Assembly (NCBI GenBank): GCA_900549235.1
Contig: URNT01000029.1
Location: 1-40,105 of the forward strand
DNA: 40,105 bases
Direction of reading: 5' to 3'
Origin: an uncultured Clostridium sp.
Lineage (GTDB): Bacteria; Bacillota; Clostridia; Lachnospirales; Lachnospiraceae
Shown: one piece after another, positions 29,698 to 38,043 of the stretch
Layout: each line of letters starts with the position of its first letter
Position numbering within the stretch: position 1 is the first letter of the stretch
Program-made: the position numbers and the translations under genes
Notes under the pieces: generated by a model
The model's database searches: none
Told to the model about the DNA's origin: nothing
The model's input: the letters and a program-made list of their open reading frames with translations, nothing else

Positions 29698-31484
29698 AGA
29701 GCCTTAGTAGCCTCCCTGAGCCACTGTCTTTCCTCCTCCGTCAGATACGGAGAAATTTTCTCATACACCTGTTCATGGTACTCATTTAACAGGCAGATGT
29801 CCCTCTCTGTCATAAGGGAGAGATCCACCGCCTCCAGATCGATAGGCACGAAGGTAAGGTTCTCAAATTTCAGGAACTGACCGTACTCATTTTTCTCATC
29901 CTTCACACAGAGGATCAGATTTTCTGTGCGGATCCCATGCTTCCCTTCGATATAAAGACCAGGCTCATTGGAGGTTACCATCCCCGGCTCCAGAATTGCA
30001 TTGTCCAGAACGCCGGCTCCCCGATAGCGGATGCTGTTTGGCCGCTCATGGACACTTCCCAGGTAGCTTACGCCATGTCCCGTTCCATGGTCAAAGTTCA
30101 GCCCCCGGCTCCAGAGCACCTCTCTTGCGGCATAATCCAGGGTCAGTCCCCGGCAGCCATAGAGGAATCTGGCTGCCCCCAGGCGCAGCATGCTCATCAG
30201 CACCAGCGTAAAATGCTCCTTTTCCTCCTTCGTCAGCGGCCCCATGGCAATGGTCCTGGTAATATCCGTTGTCCCCTCCAGATAATGGCCGCCGGAATCC
30301 ACCAGATAAAATCCCCTCGCCTCCAGAGGGATCTTACTCTCCTCCGTAGCAGAATAATGACACATGGCCCCATGTGCCCCATAAGCGGATATAGTCTCAA
30401 AGCTCAGCTCCAGAAAGCCCTCCTGCTCCCTGCGAAGCTCTTCCAGATGATCCGCCACGCTGATCTCATCCATAGGAAGCTGCCCCCGGTTCTTCTTCAG
30501 CCAGTAAATGAATTTCGTCATAGCAGCGCCATCCTTAATATGGGCCCTCTTTATATGCTCCACCTCAGCCGGATTTTTCACTGCCTTCGCAAGAGCCGTA
30601 GGATTCATACGGTCGATGACCTTATTTGAAGCCCCGATCCGCCGGAAAATGGCATAATTCACCTTTCCCTTTTCAAGAAGCACCCTCTGCCCCTCAAGCC
30701 CCTCTATTTCCTTATAAATCTGGTCATATGGGAAAATGGAAACGCCAAGCCCCTTCAGATAAGCCCTCACTGTTTCATCCAGCACCTGCTCCTGGATAAA
30801 CAGGAAAATGTCCTTCTCCGTTACCATCAGATAAGAAAGAAAGGCCGGATTATAGCGGATGTCATTTCCCCGGATATTAAGCAGCCAGGCAATATCGTCC
30901 AGCGCCGTAAGCACATGAACGGTGCTGTGTGCCTTTTTCATTTCCCCTCTTAAGTCCTCAAGCTTCTCCCACGCAGACCGGCCTGCGTACTTCTCCTCCA
31001 GGATCCATACCGGCTCTGCAGACAGAGGCGGGCGGTCCTTCCAGATCCGGTCCACCAGATCCTCCTCATAGCGGATGGACACCTTCTTTTCCTCCAGCCG
31101 CTCCTCAAACTCCGCTCCAGTCAGCGCGTTTACCACCCGGCCGTCAAAGCCCAGGCATCCCCCCTCCGGCATAACCTGTTCCAGGTATTCCGCCACAGAA
31201 AGCACGCCCTCCTGTCCCATTTTCATCATCTGGATGGATGTGCCCTTAAGCTGGCCGGCCGCCTGGACAAAATACCGGCCGTCTACCCATAGACGGGCCT
31301 CCTCCATGGTAATCACAGCCGTACCTGCCGAGCCGGTAAAGCCCGTCATAAAGCTTCTGCATTTAAAATGCTCCCCCACATACTCTGATTCGTGAAAATC
31401 CGCAGTAGGGATCATGTATCCGTCCATCCCCCGTTCTGCCATCAGAGCTCTCAGGCTCTGCAGCCGTTCCTCAATCTGATTCAT
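29694..31484 (-). CDS. pepP: Xaa-Pro aminopeptidase (M24B)
   Basis: A 596-residue cytoplasmic metalloprotease that removes an N-terminal residue preceding proline. It is the long, three-domain form (creatinase-type N-terminal domains, then the pita-bread catalytic domain). Ligand motifs visible: VDSGGHYLEGTTDITRT (two Asp), GTGHGVSYLGSVHERP (His), TSNEPGLYIEGKHGIRTEN (two Glu). AGAGG is upstream of the ATG. Convergent with proX with overlapping stops, and 21 bases downstream of the lpd-like gene. Confidence 0.9.
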   Translation of the reverse strand: MNQIEERLQSLRALMAERGMDGYMIPTADFHESEYVGEHFKCRSFMTGFTGSAGTAVITMEEARLWVDGRYFVQAAGQLKGTSIQMMKMGQEGVLSVAEYLEQVMPEGGCLGFDGRVVNALTGAEFEERLEEKKVSIRYEEDLVDRIWKDRPPLSAEPVWILEEKYAGRSAWEKLEDLRGEMKKAHSTVHVLTALDDIAWLLNIRGNDIRYNPAFLSYLMVTEKDIFLFIQEQVLDETVRAYLKGLGVSIFPYDQIYKEIEGLEGQRVLLEKGKVNYAIFRRIGASNKVIDRMNPTALAKAVKNPAEVEHIKRAHIKDGAAMTKFIYWLKKNRGQLPMDEISVADHLEELRREQEGFLELSFETISAYGAHGAMCHYSATEESKIPLEARGFYLVDSGGHYLEGTTDITRTIAMGPLTKEEKEHFTLVLMSMLRLGAARFLYGCRGLTLDYAAREVLWSRGLNFDHGTGHGVSYLGSVHERPNSIRYRGAGVLDNAILEPGMVTSNEPGLYIEGKHGIRTENLILCVKDEKNEYGQFLKFENLTFVPIDLEAVDLSLMTERDICLLNEYHEQVYEKISPYLTEEERQWLREATKAL

Positions 31485-31505
31485 CCTCTTACCTCTTTCT
31501 GCCAG

Positions 31506-32933
31506 TTATCTTTCACTATTCATTGCATCGGCAATGGCCGCGCCGATTCCTTCATTATACGTCGGCTGAGCCCGCATTGCAAACGACATCTGCTCTGCTG
31601 TAAGCCCGTTTGCGATAGCCGTGGCAATCTCTCCGATCATGTCCGTTGCGCGCGGACACATCATCTGGGCCCCTACAATGGTATTGGTATAAGCCTCAAA
31701 TACCAGGCGGATAAAGCCATGCTCCTCCCCTGTGATAATGGATTTGCCATTTTCACGCATGGAAAAATGGCCGCAGCGGACCTTTAAGCCCTTTTCCCTC
31801 GCCATCTCCTCTGTAATTCCTACTGTAGCGATCTCCGGATTGGTATAAATGCAGTTGGGCACAATGGGAAGGGAAATAAACATCCCCGCCGGCACAGCAT
31901 GGAGCTTTATACTGTGAGGCTTTCCCGCCAGTTTTTCCACCACATAGGTTCCCTGAGCCGCCGCCACATGAGCCAGCTGGATCCTGGCGCAGACATCGCC
32001 GATGGCATAAACCCCCGGCTCACTGGTTTCAAAATCAGCATTGACTGCAATCCTTCCGTCCTTCATCTCGAGAGAAACATCATTTCCAAAAAGATGATCC
32101 GTATTGGCCTGCCGTCCAATGGCCATCAGCACCTGGCCCGCTTTGATCTTCACCGGCTGCCCGCCTTCATTTGGCGTGATCACAGCGCCAAGGCCGCCCT
32201 CTTCCTCCAGGATCTCCGTTACTGTGGCGTCGCAGTATACCTTGATTCCCTTGCTTTCCAGCACCTTTTTCAGTTCCTCAGACATCACATCATCCATGGG
32301 CGCCATCAGATGCTTCTTCTTTTCTACAATGGTAACCCGGGAGCACAGGTTATTGAACAGAGTGGCAAACTCCACCGCGATCACGCCGCCTCCCATAATC
32401 GTCAGACAGTCAAAACTCCAGTTGTCCGCCGCCAGCAGACGGTCGCTGTTCCATACCCCCGGAAGATCTGCCCCGGGGATGGGGCTTACCATAGGCTTTG
32501 CCCCGGTGGCAATGATAATCGAGGTTCCCTCCAGAAATTCCTTTCCTCCCTCTGCCAGCTCCACCTCCACAGTACGCCCCCTGCGCAGAGTAGCCGTTCC
32601 GCATATCACCTCGATCTGCAGACGTTCAAAAGCCGCCTCAATGCTTTCCCGGTATTTCGCCACCGCCGATTTTTTATACCGCTGCATTTTCCCGAAATCA
32701 AATGAAATAAAATCCGTAGATACTCCAAACTCATCGCAGTTCTGCATCATATGGAACATTTCCGATGCGTGGAGCAGGGCCTTTGTAGGGATACAGCCCC
32801 GGTTCACGCAGGTTCCTCCCAGCTTTTTTGCCTCCACTACGGCAGTTTTCATTCCCAGCTCCGCCGCCTTTACAGCCGCCGTATAACCACCCGGCCCGGC
32901 TCCGATCACAATCAAATCAAACTGTCTTGCCAT
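31506..32933 (-). CDS. Dihydrolipoamide dehydrogenase-like flavoprotein with His-to-Gln change
   Basis: A 475-residue class I pyridine nucleotide-disulfide oxidoreductase. FAD-binding GAGPGG (11-16), redox disulfide GGTCVNRGC (Cys42 and Cys47), NAD-binding GGGVIAVEFA (181-190) and FAD motif YAIGDVCA are intact. At the C-terminus, where Lpd and relatives carry HxHPTxxE, this protein reads MRAQPTYNE: the catalytic His is Gln456 (codon CAG) while Glu461 remains. No lipoyl domain, and no pyruvate dehydrogenase or glycine-cleavage genes adjoin it. It may act as a diaphorase or on another disulfide. AAGGAG precedes the ATG. Confidence 0.8.
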   Translation of the reverse strand: MARQFDLIVIGAGPGGYTAAVKAAELGMKTAVVEAKKLGGTCVNRGCIPTKALLHASEMFHMMQNCDEFGVSTDFISFDFGKMQRYKKSAVAKYRESIEAAFERLQIEVICGTATLRRGRTVEVELAEGGKEFLEGTSIIIATGAKPMVSPIPGADLPGVWNSDRLLAADNWSFDCLTIMGGGVIAVEFATLFNNLCSRVTIVEKKKHLMAPMDDVMSEELKKVLESKGIKVYCDATVTEILEEEGGLGAVITPNEGGQPVKIKAGQVLMAIGRQANTDHLFGNDVSLEMKDGRIAVNADFETSEPGVYAIGDVCARIQLAHVAAAQGTYVVEKLAGKPHSIKLHAVPAGMFISLPIVPNCIYTNPEIATVGITEEMAREKGLKVRCGHFSMRENGKSIITGEEHGFIRLVFEAYTNTIVGAQMMCPRATDMIGEIATAIANGLTAEQMSFAMRAQPTYNEGIGAAIADAMNSER

Positions 32934-32946
32934 ATCTTTTTCTCCT

Positions 32947-33738
32947 TTATATCAGCTTAAAATGGCAGCAGGCATTCCATATGCCATCCTGATCCACCGG
33001 ATCCGTCACATAGTCAGCCGCCTCTTTTAATTTCTCCACACCATTTCCCATGGCAATCCCAAGCCCTGCCTCGCAGAGAATCTCATAATCATTCATACTG
33101 TCCCCAAAGGCGATGGTCTGCTCCCTGGGAATCCCGTAATACTGGCACAGCCGTCTTAAACCCTCTGCCTTAGAAGCCTCCTTCTCTATCACATCCGCCC
33201 CCATAAGCCCGGAAAACATAGGGAATTTCATATTCGGAAAATGCGCCTCCAGCTCCCTTACCCCCTCAGGCCCTCCAAGATAGACCAGAGTCCGCACCGG
33301 CAGGGAAAGAAGCTTCCAGGGATCCTCAAAATGGCGGTCGCAGCTTCCCCAGCGCAGCTCGTCCATACGGATCACACCCTGAGGATTGGTATAATAATCC
33401 TTCTCCTCCAGAGTCACTCCCAGAGAGATCCCATTCTCCTCCGCGAAGCCCAAAAGCCTCTGCAGCCGCTCCTTATCCATAAAATGCTCATAGATCACCT
33501 CTCCCTCTGCCTCCACCCGGGTGCCATTCAGATGAATCACAGCATCCGGCTTCACCATTTCCCGGTACATCACGCTCATGGCCCCATTCATGTCCCGGCC
33601 GCTGCCGATGACGATCACACTGTCCTTTCGCAGCGCCTCAACCGTCCTCATGGCTGAGTCCGGTATTTTCCAGGTTTTATGATCCAAAAGGGTCATATCC
33701 AAATCAAAGCTCACAATTCTCTTTTTTCTGGTTTCCAT
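32947..33738 (-). CDS. HAD-superfamily phosphatase, Cof type
   Basis: A 263-residue Cof/YidA-like hydrolase acting on sugar phosphates or similar small metabolites. Motif I is SFDLDMTLLDH (nucleophile Asp12, acid Asp14; Met in place of the usual Gly), motif II VIGSGRD, the Lys of motif III lies in ASKAEGL, and motif IV is FGDSMNDYEIL. The type C2 cap lies in between. AGAGG is upstream of the ATG. Thirteen bases separate it from the Lpd-like gene, so they may share a transcript. Confidence 0.85.
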   Translation of the reverse strand: METRKKRIVSFDLDMTLLDHKTWKIPDSAMRTVEALRKDSVIVIGSGRDMNGAMSVMYREMVKPDAVIHLNGTRVEAEGEVIYEHFMDKERLQRLLGFAEENGISLGVTLEEKDYYTNPQGVIRMDELRWGSCDRHFEDPWKLLSLPVRTLVYLGGPEGVRELEAHFPNMKFPMFSGLMGADVIEKEASKAEGLRRLCQYYGIPREQTIAFGDSMNDYEILCEAGLGIAMGNGVEKLKEAADYVTDPVDQDGIWNACCHFKLI

Positions 33739-33784
33739 ATGTATCCTCTTTCGTAAATGTTTTTAAAAAAGTACAATTTTTCTC

Positions 33785-33813
33785 TTTTCAAATCTGATTC
33801 TATTTGCTATAAT
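33785..33813 (+). promoter_or_regulatory. tRNA-Pro promoter
   Basis: TTTTCA (33785-33790), a 17-base spacer and a perfect TATAAT (33808-33813) preceded by TGC (extended -10). The tRNA starts 12 bases after the -10 box. Confidence 0.7.
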
Positions 33814-33825
33814 GTAATGGTTCGA

Positions 33826-33899
33826 CGGAGTATGGCGTAGCTTGGTAGCGCGCTCGGCTGGGGGCCGAGAGGTCGCAGGTTCAAATCCTGTTACTCCGA
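33826..33899 (+). tRNA. tRNA-Pro (anticodon GGG)
   Basis: A 74-base cloverleaf: acceptor CGGAGTA pairs with TACTCCG, D-loop AGCTTGGTA, anticodon stem CTCGG/CCGAG with loop CTGGGGG (anticodon GGG), T-arm GCAGG TTCAAAT CCTGT, discriminator A. The 3' CCA is not encoded. GGG reads CCC and CCU proline codons. Confidence 0.95.
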
Positions 33900-33916
33900 T
33901 TTTTATTAAATCAAGG

Positions 33917-33949
33917 GTTTCTGGTGTTTCATTTCACCAGAAACTTTTT
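33917..33949 (+). terminator. Terminator of tRNA-Pro
   Basis: GTTTCTGGTG (33917-33926) pairs with CACCAGAAAC (33935-33944), loop of eight, then TTTTT. A standard intrinsic terminator 18 bases after the tRNA. Confidence 0.85.
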
Positions 33950-34166
33950 GTTTACTGACGGTTACCTTTTTCTTTTTGATTACCATCCCTCCCCTGTTTC
34001 TTACCTGTATGCTGCCGCGCTATTTCTTCTCGTATCATATTTTCATACGGTTCCTGTAAATACAGCATATCTATCTTACCATGAGCCTCAAGAGATTGCA
34101 ACATTTCCATCATGGAACCCATGACAAACCCACGAATGAACACTTGCCATCATAACCGTGACAAAA
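33950..34166. other. Region between tRNA-Pro terminator and sugar operon terminator
   Basis: No gene can be supported. A 63-codon minus-strand frame (33952-34143) starts with GTG but lacks a clear ribosome site; its translation (GSMMEMLQSLEAHGKIDMLY, then a basic tail) is protein-like, so it may be the remnant of a gene, perhaps left by an element once inserted at the tRNA. Confidence 0.4.
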
Positions 34167-34197
34167 AAAGCACGAACAACCGTTTAATCCGTGCTTT
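34167..34197 (-). terminator. Terminator of the sugar ABC operon
   Basis: On the minus strand AAAGCACG pairs with CGTGCTTT (8 bp, 15-base loop), followed by a run of T residues. It ends the five-gene operon 28 bases after the isomerase stop. Confidence 0.8.
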
Positions 34198-34225
34198 CAC
34201 TCATTAACTTACATTTTTCAAACCA

Positions 34226-35017
34226 CTACAAACTGTTTTCAAAGGCCAGTAGCCACTCCACATCCTCCGCAATGCCCTCACAGTCATCCGCTGTCTCCAT
34301 GCCGTATTCCACTACCAGGTCGGCCTGAGGGGTATATTTCCTAAACCAGGTCAGGAAGCTGCCAAAATCCAAGGTTCCGTCCTCAATTCGCCTGTGATTA
34401 TCATGAACTCCGTCATTATTGTGAAGATGGTACGCCACAATCTGTCCCCGAAGACGTTCCATAACATTACACAGGTTCCACCCATTGGCGTGGGCATGTC
34501 CGATGTCTATGAGCACCGGGTACTTTTCCGTCTGGCACAAAGAAACAAACTCATTCTCGTCCAGCAGCATATTATTCCGATCCATGACCCCTGCATTCTC
34601 CACGGCCACCGGTATTCCAGAGGGGCGAAACAGTTCCTCCACCCTGCGGTAATTCATGCAAGAATCCCTGATCATCCTCTCCTTATCCCTGACAACGCAG
34701 TTATTGTGATGGAAAACCATATAACGGCTATTAAGCCTCTCTGAATATTGAAGTGTCTGCACCACCAGCTCCATAGTATATTCATACTCTGCGGATCCCT
34801 GAAGTGCTGAATGCTCTGCCTTGTAATAGGGACCGTGAAAACTAATGGGAACATGGCTCAGAATGTCCATGCTCCCCTCTAGTAGGGAGGCAAATATCTG
34901 CTGATGGAACATAGGAAAGACTTCCACCCCCACCTGTCCCTTCCATTTAGCCACATATGACAGGACTCTCTTAAATTCCTCCGCCTTATACATATTAGTA
35001 CTGATGAGCAAAGCCAT
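34226..35017 (-). CDS. Sugar phosphate isomerase/epimerase-like TIM-barrel protein
   Basis: A 263-residue xylose-isomerase-like TIM barrel. Candidate metal ligands: VAVENAGV (Glu), PVLIDIGHAHANGW (Asp, His), VAYHLHNNDGVHDNHRRIED (His) and LVVEYGME (Glu). The family includes epimerases, isomerases and endonuclease IV relatives; here the operon with a sugar transporter points to sugar or sugar-acid metabolism. Start at 35017, overlapping the ABC ATPase gene by 23 bases. Confidence 0.75.
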   Translation of the reverse strand: MALLISTNMYKAEEFKRVLSYVAKWKGQVGVEVFPMFHQQIFASLLEGSMDILSHVPISFHGPYYKAEHSALQGSAEYEYTMELVVQTLQYSERLNSRYMVFHHNNCVVRDKERMIRDSCMNYRRVEELFRPSGIPVAVENAGVMDRNNMLLDENEFVSLCQTEKYPVLIDIGHAHANGWNLCNVMERLRGQIVAYHLHNNDGVHDNHRRIEDGTLDFGSFLTWFRKYTPQADLVVEYGMETADDCEGIAEDVEWLLAFENSL

Positions 35018-36164
35018 TGTCCTTTTCTCCCTTCTTCCTGACCCCATTCTGAACTATATACGGCTCCTTGGCGGCCCTTAACTGCTCAGGATAACCCAGA
35101 GATATCTGGGTATCCCTGTCAAAGAGATGCATTTTGTCAAAATCCAATTGAATGAATATTCTTTCTCCCGGAGCCGGGATATCTCCGTCACTCACTGCGA
35201 TCAACTCCATATTATCCATATGTACATACACACCGTACCGGTTACCATAATCCTCCACATATTTTACAATTCCCTCCAGAGTATTATCCTGATGCCTACG
35301 CAGCAAAACCATGTGCTCTGGACGGATTCCCAGGAACAAACGATCAGACTCATTATGTGAAGCTAATCTGGACCACATATCCGGCAGACAGATTACCTGT
35401 TTTCCAATCACCAGTGTTCCCTTGGTATAGGATGCCTCTACAATATTCATGGAAGGGGATCCAATGAACTTTGCAGTAAATACATTTGCGGGACGGTTAT
35501 ATACATTAGAGGGAGTATCCAGCATCTGCATTTTCCCCTCGTACATAAGAGCAATGCGCTGTCCCACGGTCATGGCCTCAATCTGATCATGGGTTACATA
35601 TACAAGGGTCTGATGATACCTCTCATGGATTTTCACCAGCTCTTTCCGTGCCCGCAGCCTAAGCTGGGCATCTAGGTTGGAAAGTGGTTCGTCCAACAGG
35701 AAATAATCCGAACGTTTCACCACTGCCCTGGCCAACGCTACCCTCTGGCGCTGGCCACCTGAGAGATCCTTAGGTTTACGATCCTCCAAGCCCTTCAAGT
35801 CCAGCATATCCAGAACCTCTAAAAGCCGAGACTTTATCTCTGATGGATCCATCTTGTGGGCTTTTAAGCCATAAATGATATTATTCTGCACTGTCATATG
35901 AGGGAACAAAGCATAATTTTGAAATACCATGGACACATTCCTCTCCCCACAAGGTACATTGTTTACCAATCTGTCATTCATATAGAGATTTCCCCCACTA
36001 AGTTTCTCTAAACCCGCAATCATTCGCAGGGTGGTTGATTTGCCGCACCCGGAAGGTCCCAATAGAATCAGACGCTCTCCTTCCCTGATTTCCATATTCA
36101 GATCCTTAACGATTACATTATTATCATAAGCCTTTACTACATGGTCAAATACTATGTTTTTCAT
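34995..36164 (-). CDS. Sugar ABC transporter ATP-binding protein (MsmK/UgpC type)
   Basis: A 389-residue ATPase of the carbohydrate-uptake CUT1 family. Walker A GPSGCGKST (36-44), Q-loop FQNYALFPHM, signature LSGGQRQRV (134-142), Walker B YFLLDEP, His-loop VTHDQIEAM. The C-terminal third carries the TOBE regulatory domain (LFLGIRPEHM and IFIQLDFDKMHLFDRDT). AAGGAG precedes the ATG. Within an operon with its own permeases and binding protein, so probably dedicated to them. Confidence 0.92.
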   Translation of the reverse strand: MKNIVFDHVVKAYDNNVIVKDLNMEIREGERLILLGPSGCGKSTTLRMIAGLEKLSGGNLYMNDRLVNNVPCGERNVSMVFQNYALFPHMTVQNNIIYGLKAHKMDPSEIKSRLLEVLDMLDLKGLEDRKPKDLSGGQRQRVALARAVVKRSDYFLLDEPLSNLDAQLRLRARKELVKIHERYHQTLVYVTHDQIEAMTVGQRIALMYEGKMQMLDTPSNVYNRPANVFTAKFIGSPSMNIVEASYTKGTLVIGKQVICLPDMWSRLASHNESDRLFLGIRPEHMVLLRRHQDNTLEGIVKYVEDYGNRYGVYVHMDNMELIAVSDGDIPAPGERIFIQLDFDKMHLFDRDTQISLGYPEQLRAAKEPYIVQNGVRKKGEKDNGFAHQY

Positions 36165-36204
36165 TTATTTCTCCTTATCAGACTTCCAAAACCGCAAATT
36201 CCCC

Positions 36205-37029
36205 TTACCCCTTAATGCCCGACATGGCAAAGGTATTGATGATATATCTCTGAAAGAGGATATACAATGTCAGCGGAACAATCATGGTCATAACCGAAAC
36301 AGCCATTGCTATGGTAAACTCTGTTCCTCCCTCTGCACTTATATACATCTGCAAGGCCAACGACAGAGTGTAATTCTCCTTGCTTTTCAGTATAAGAACC
36401 GGCCACACATACTCGTTCCAGGAATTGATGAAAAAAATGATTCCCGTAGAGATAATGGAAGGCCGTACCAATGGTATAATGATATCCTTCATGATTTTCA
36501 GATTCTTCACATTTTCCATCTTTGCCGCTTCAATAAGAGCTCTGGGAATTCCCCGCATGGATTGGCGCAGGAGAAATATTCCCAGCACATCGGCCAACTG
36601 GGGCAGAGCAACACCCCATATTTTGTCGCTAAGACCGATTTTGGAAATCATAAGATAGTTGGGAATCATTGTAACGGTAAATGGTATGAACATAGTAGAC
36701 AGCATGATAAAGTACAGAATTCCCTTCCCCTTAAAATCGAAATAAACAAAGGAATACGCAGCAAACAGGCTGGTAACAGTCTTAAAAATAGTTACAGTGG
36801 CAGCAATCAAAAATGTATTCAGTGTAATCCTCAAAAAGGGGAGCTTACTAAATACATGGAGATAGTTCTCCACTGTGGGCCTAGCCGGGATAATCTCAAA
36901 TACTGTATTGAAGGCATCCTGCATGGATTTAAAGGAATTGGACACAGCAAACACAATGGGGATCAGCATGAGAAACACAGCACACAAAAGAAGAAGGTGC
37001 CATCCCAGCTGCATTTCTTTAATTTTCAT
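36205..37029 (-). CDS. Sugar ABC transporter permease (MalG/UgpE type)
   Basis: A 274-residue CUT1 permease with six predicted membrane segments. The ATPase-docking EAA loop is ALIEAAKMENVKNLKIMKDI followed by IIPLVRP. The start at 37029 has GGGGG upstream and overlaps the first permease gene by 11 bases. Confidence 0.9.
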   Translation of the reverse strand: MKIKEMQLGWHLLLLCAVFLMLIPIVFAVSNSFKSMQDAFNTVFEIIPARPTVENYLHVFSKLPFLRITLNTFLIAATVTIFKTVTSLFAAYSFVYFDFKGKGILYFIMLSTMFIPFTVTMIPNYLMISKIGLSDKIWGVALPQLADVLGIFLLRQSMRGIPRALIEAAKMENVKNLKIMKDIIIPLVRPSIISTGIIFFINSWNEYVWPVLILKSKENYTLSLALQMYISAEGGTEFTIAMAVSVMTMIVPLTLYILFQRYIINTFAMSGIKG

Positions 37030-37909
37030 AATATACCCCCTTTTCCACAAACCTGAATTCCAGCAACAACAGCGCGATAAACAGCACCATGGTAATCACT
37101 GATACGGCTGATGAAGTGCCCGTACGGTACAGGGTAAATGCCTCATGGTAAGACATATATATTAAGTTTGAACTGGCGTAGTTTGGGCCACCCTGAGTCA
37201 CCACTTTGATGGGTGTAAATACATACTGAAGTCCCTGTACAATGGTAATGATAAACACGTAGATTCCCGTAGCCGAACTCATGGGAACCACCATGTCGCG
37301 AAATATTTTCCACAAAGGAATGTTGTCCAGTCTGGCTGCCTCAATTACTTCTGTGGATACACCGGATACACCTGCCAATATGATGATGAAATTATAGCCA
37401 AATACCTTCCAAGAGGTAATTACACTCAGCACTGCGATTACCCATCCCTCCGCCTTGGACCAAAAGGGAAGTGTCAGGCCAAAATGCTTTAATATAATGG
37501 CCACTGGACCGGAAATCGGATTCAAAATCCAAATATACAGGATGGATCCCACCACCAGGGATATAACACTGGGCAGAAAAAAAAACGCTTTATAAACCCC
37601 CTTTCCCCTCTTGATCACAGCTGACAGAATAAAAGAAAGGATATAGGGCAACACAAAATTCAGCACTAAAAGCACAAGAATATACACAACCGTATTGCCT
37701 GCAATCTTCCAGGAATTCGGATCCTTAAAAATAGCCGTATAATTAGCCAGACCCACAAACTTTTTTACCGGTTTAACCATATTCCACTCAAAAAAGCTGA
37801 GATAAACTGTATAAAACAAAGGATAAAACATGAACACTGCAAACACTGCCAGGGATGGCACAAGAAACAGGTATCCCAGCAATGTCTGCTTTTTTTCTTC
37901 CTGATTCAA
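37019..37909 (-). CDS. Sugar ABC transporter permease (MalF/UgpA type)
   Basis: A 296-residue CUT1 permease with six membrane segments. The EAA loop is VIEAARLDNIPLWKIFRDMV. The start is taken as TTG at 37909 because GGAGG lies ten bases upstream; the longer frame starting with ATG at 38005 has no ribosome site and would put a poorly hydrophobic extension before the first helix. It lies 134 bases after the binding protein gene, a gap with no visible terminator. Confidence 0.85.
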   Translation of the reverse strand: MNQEEKKQTLLGYLFLVPSLAVFAVFMFYPLFYTVYLSFFEWNMVKPVKKFVGLANYTAIFKDPNSWKIAGNTVVYILVLLVLNFVLPYILSFILSAVIKRGKGVYKAFFFLPSVISLVVGSILYIWILNPISGPVAIILKHFGLTLPFWSKAEGWVIAVLSVITSWKVFGYNFIIILAGVSGVSTEVIEAARLDNIPLWKIFRDMVVPMSSATGIYVFIITIVQGLQYVFTPIKVVTQGGPNYASSNLIYMSYHEAFTLYRTGTSSAVSVITMVLFIALLLLEFRFVEKGVYYEN

Positions 37910-38043
37910 TCTAATTTTACCTCCATAAAGGGACAGGTACCCCCATATATTCCAGAGATACCCGCTCCAGTTTATTGTAAGGACTGCGGCTATTGTAGTT
38001 CCCATTCAAATTACAAGCCAGGTACTGTGCCGCCTCCAACCAG

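Noticed and set aside
31899..32705. 268-residue plus-strand ORF opposite the Lpd-like gene (and a second overlapping one)
   Set aside because: Shadow ORFs caused by the G+C-rich codon bias of the real gene; no ribosome site.
33952..34143. 63-codon minus-strand ORF after tRNA-Pro
   Set aside because: No convincing ribosome site or recognised family; kept only as a possible remnant in the region note.
36154..37056. 300-residue plus-strand ORF opposite the MalG-type permease
   Set aside because: Antisense shadow of a well-supported membrane protein; composition is not protein-like.
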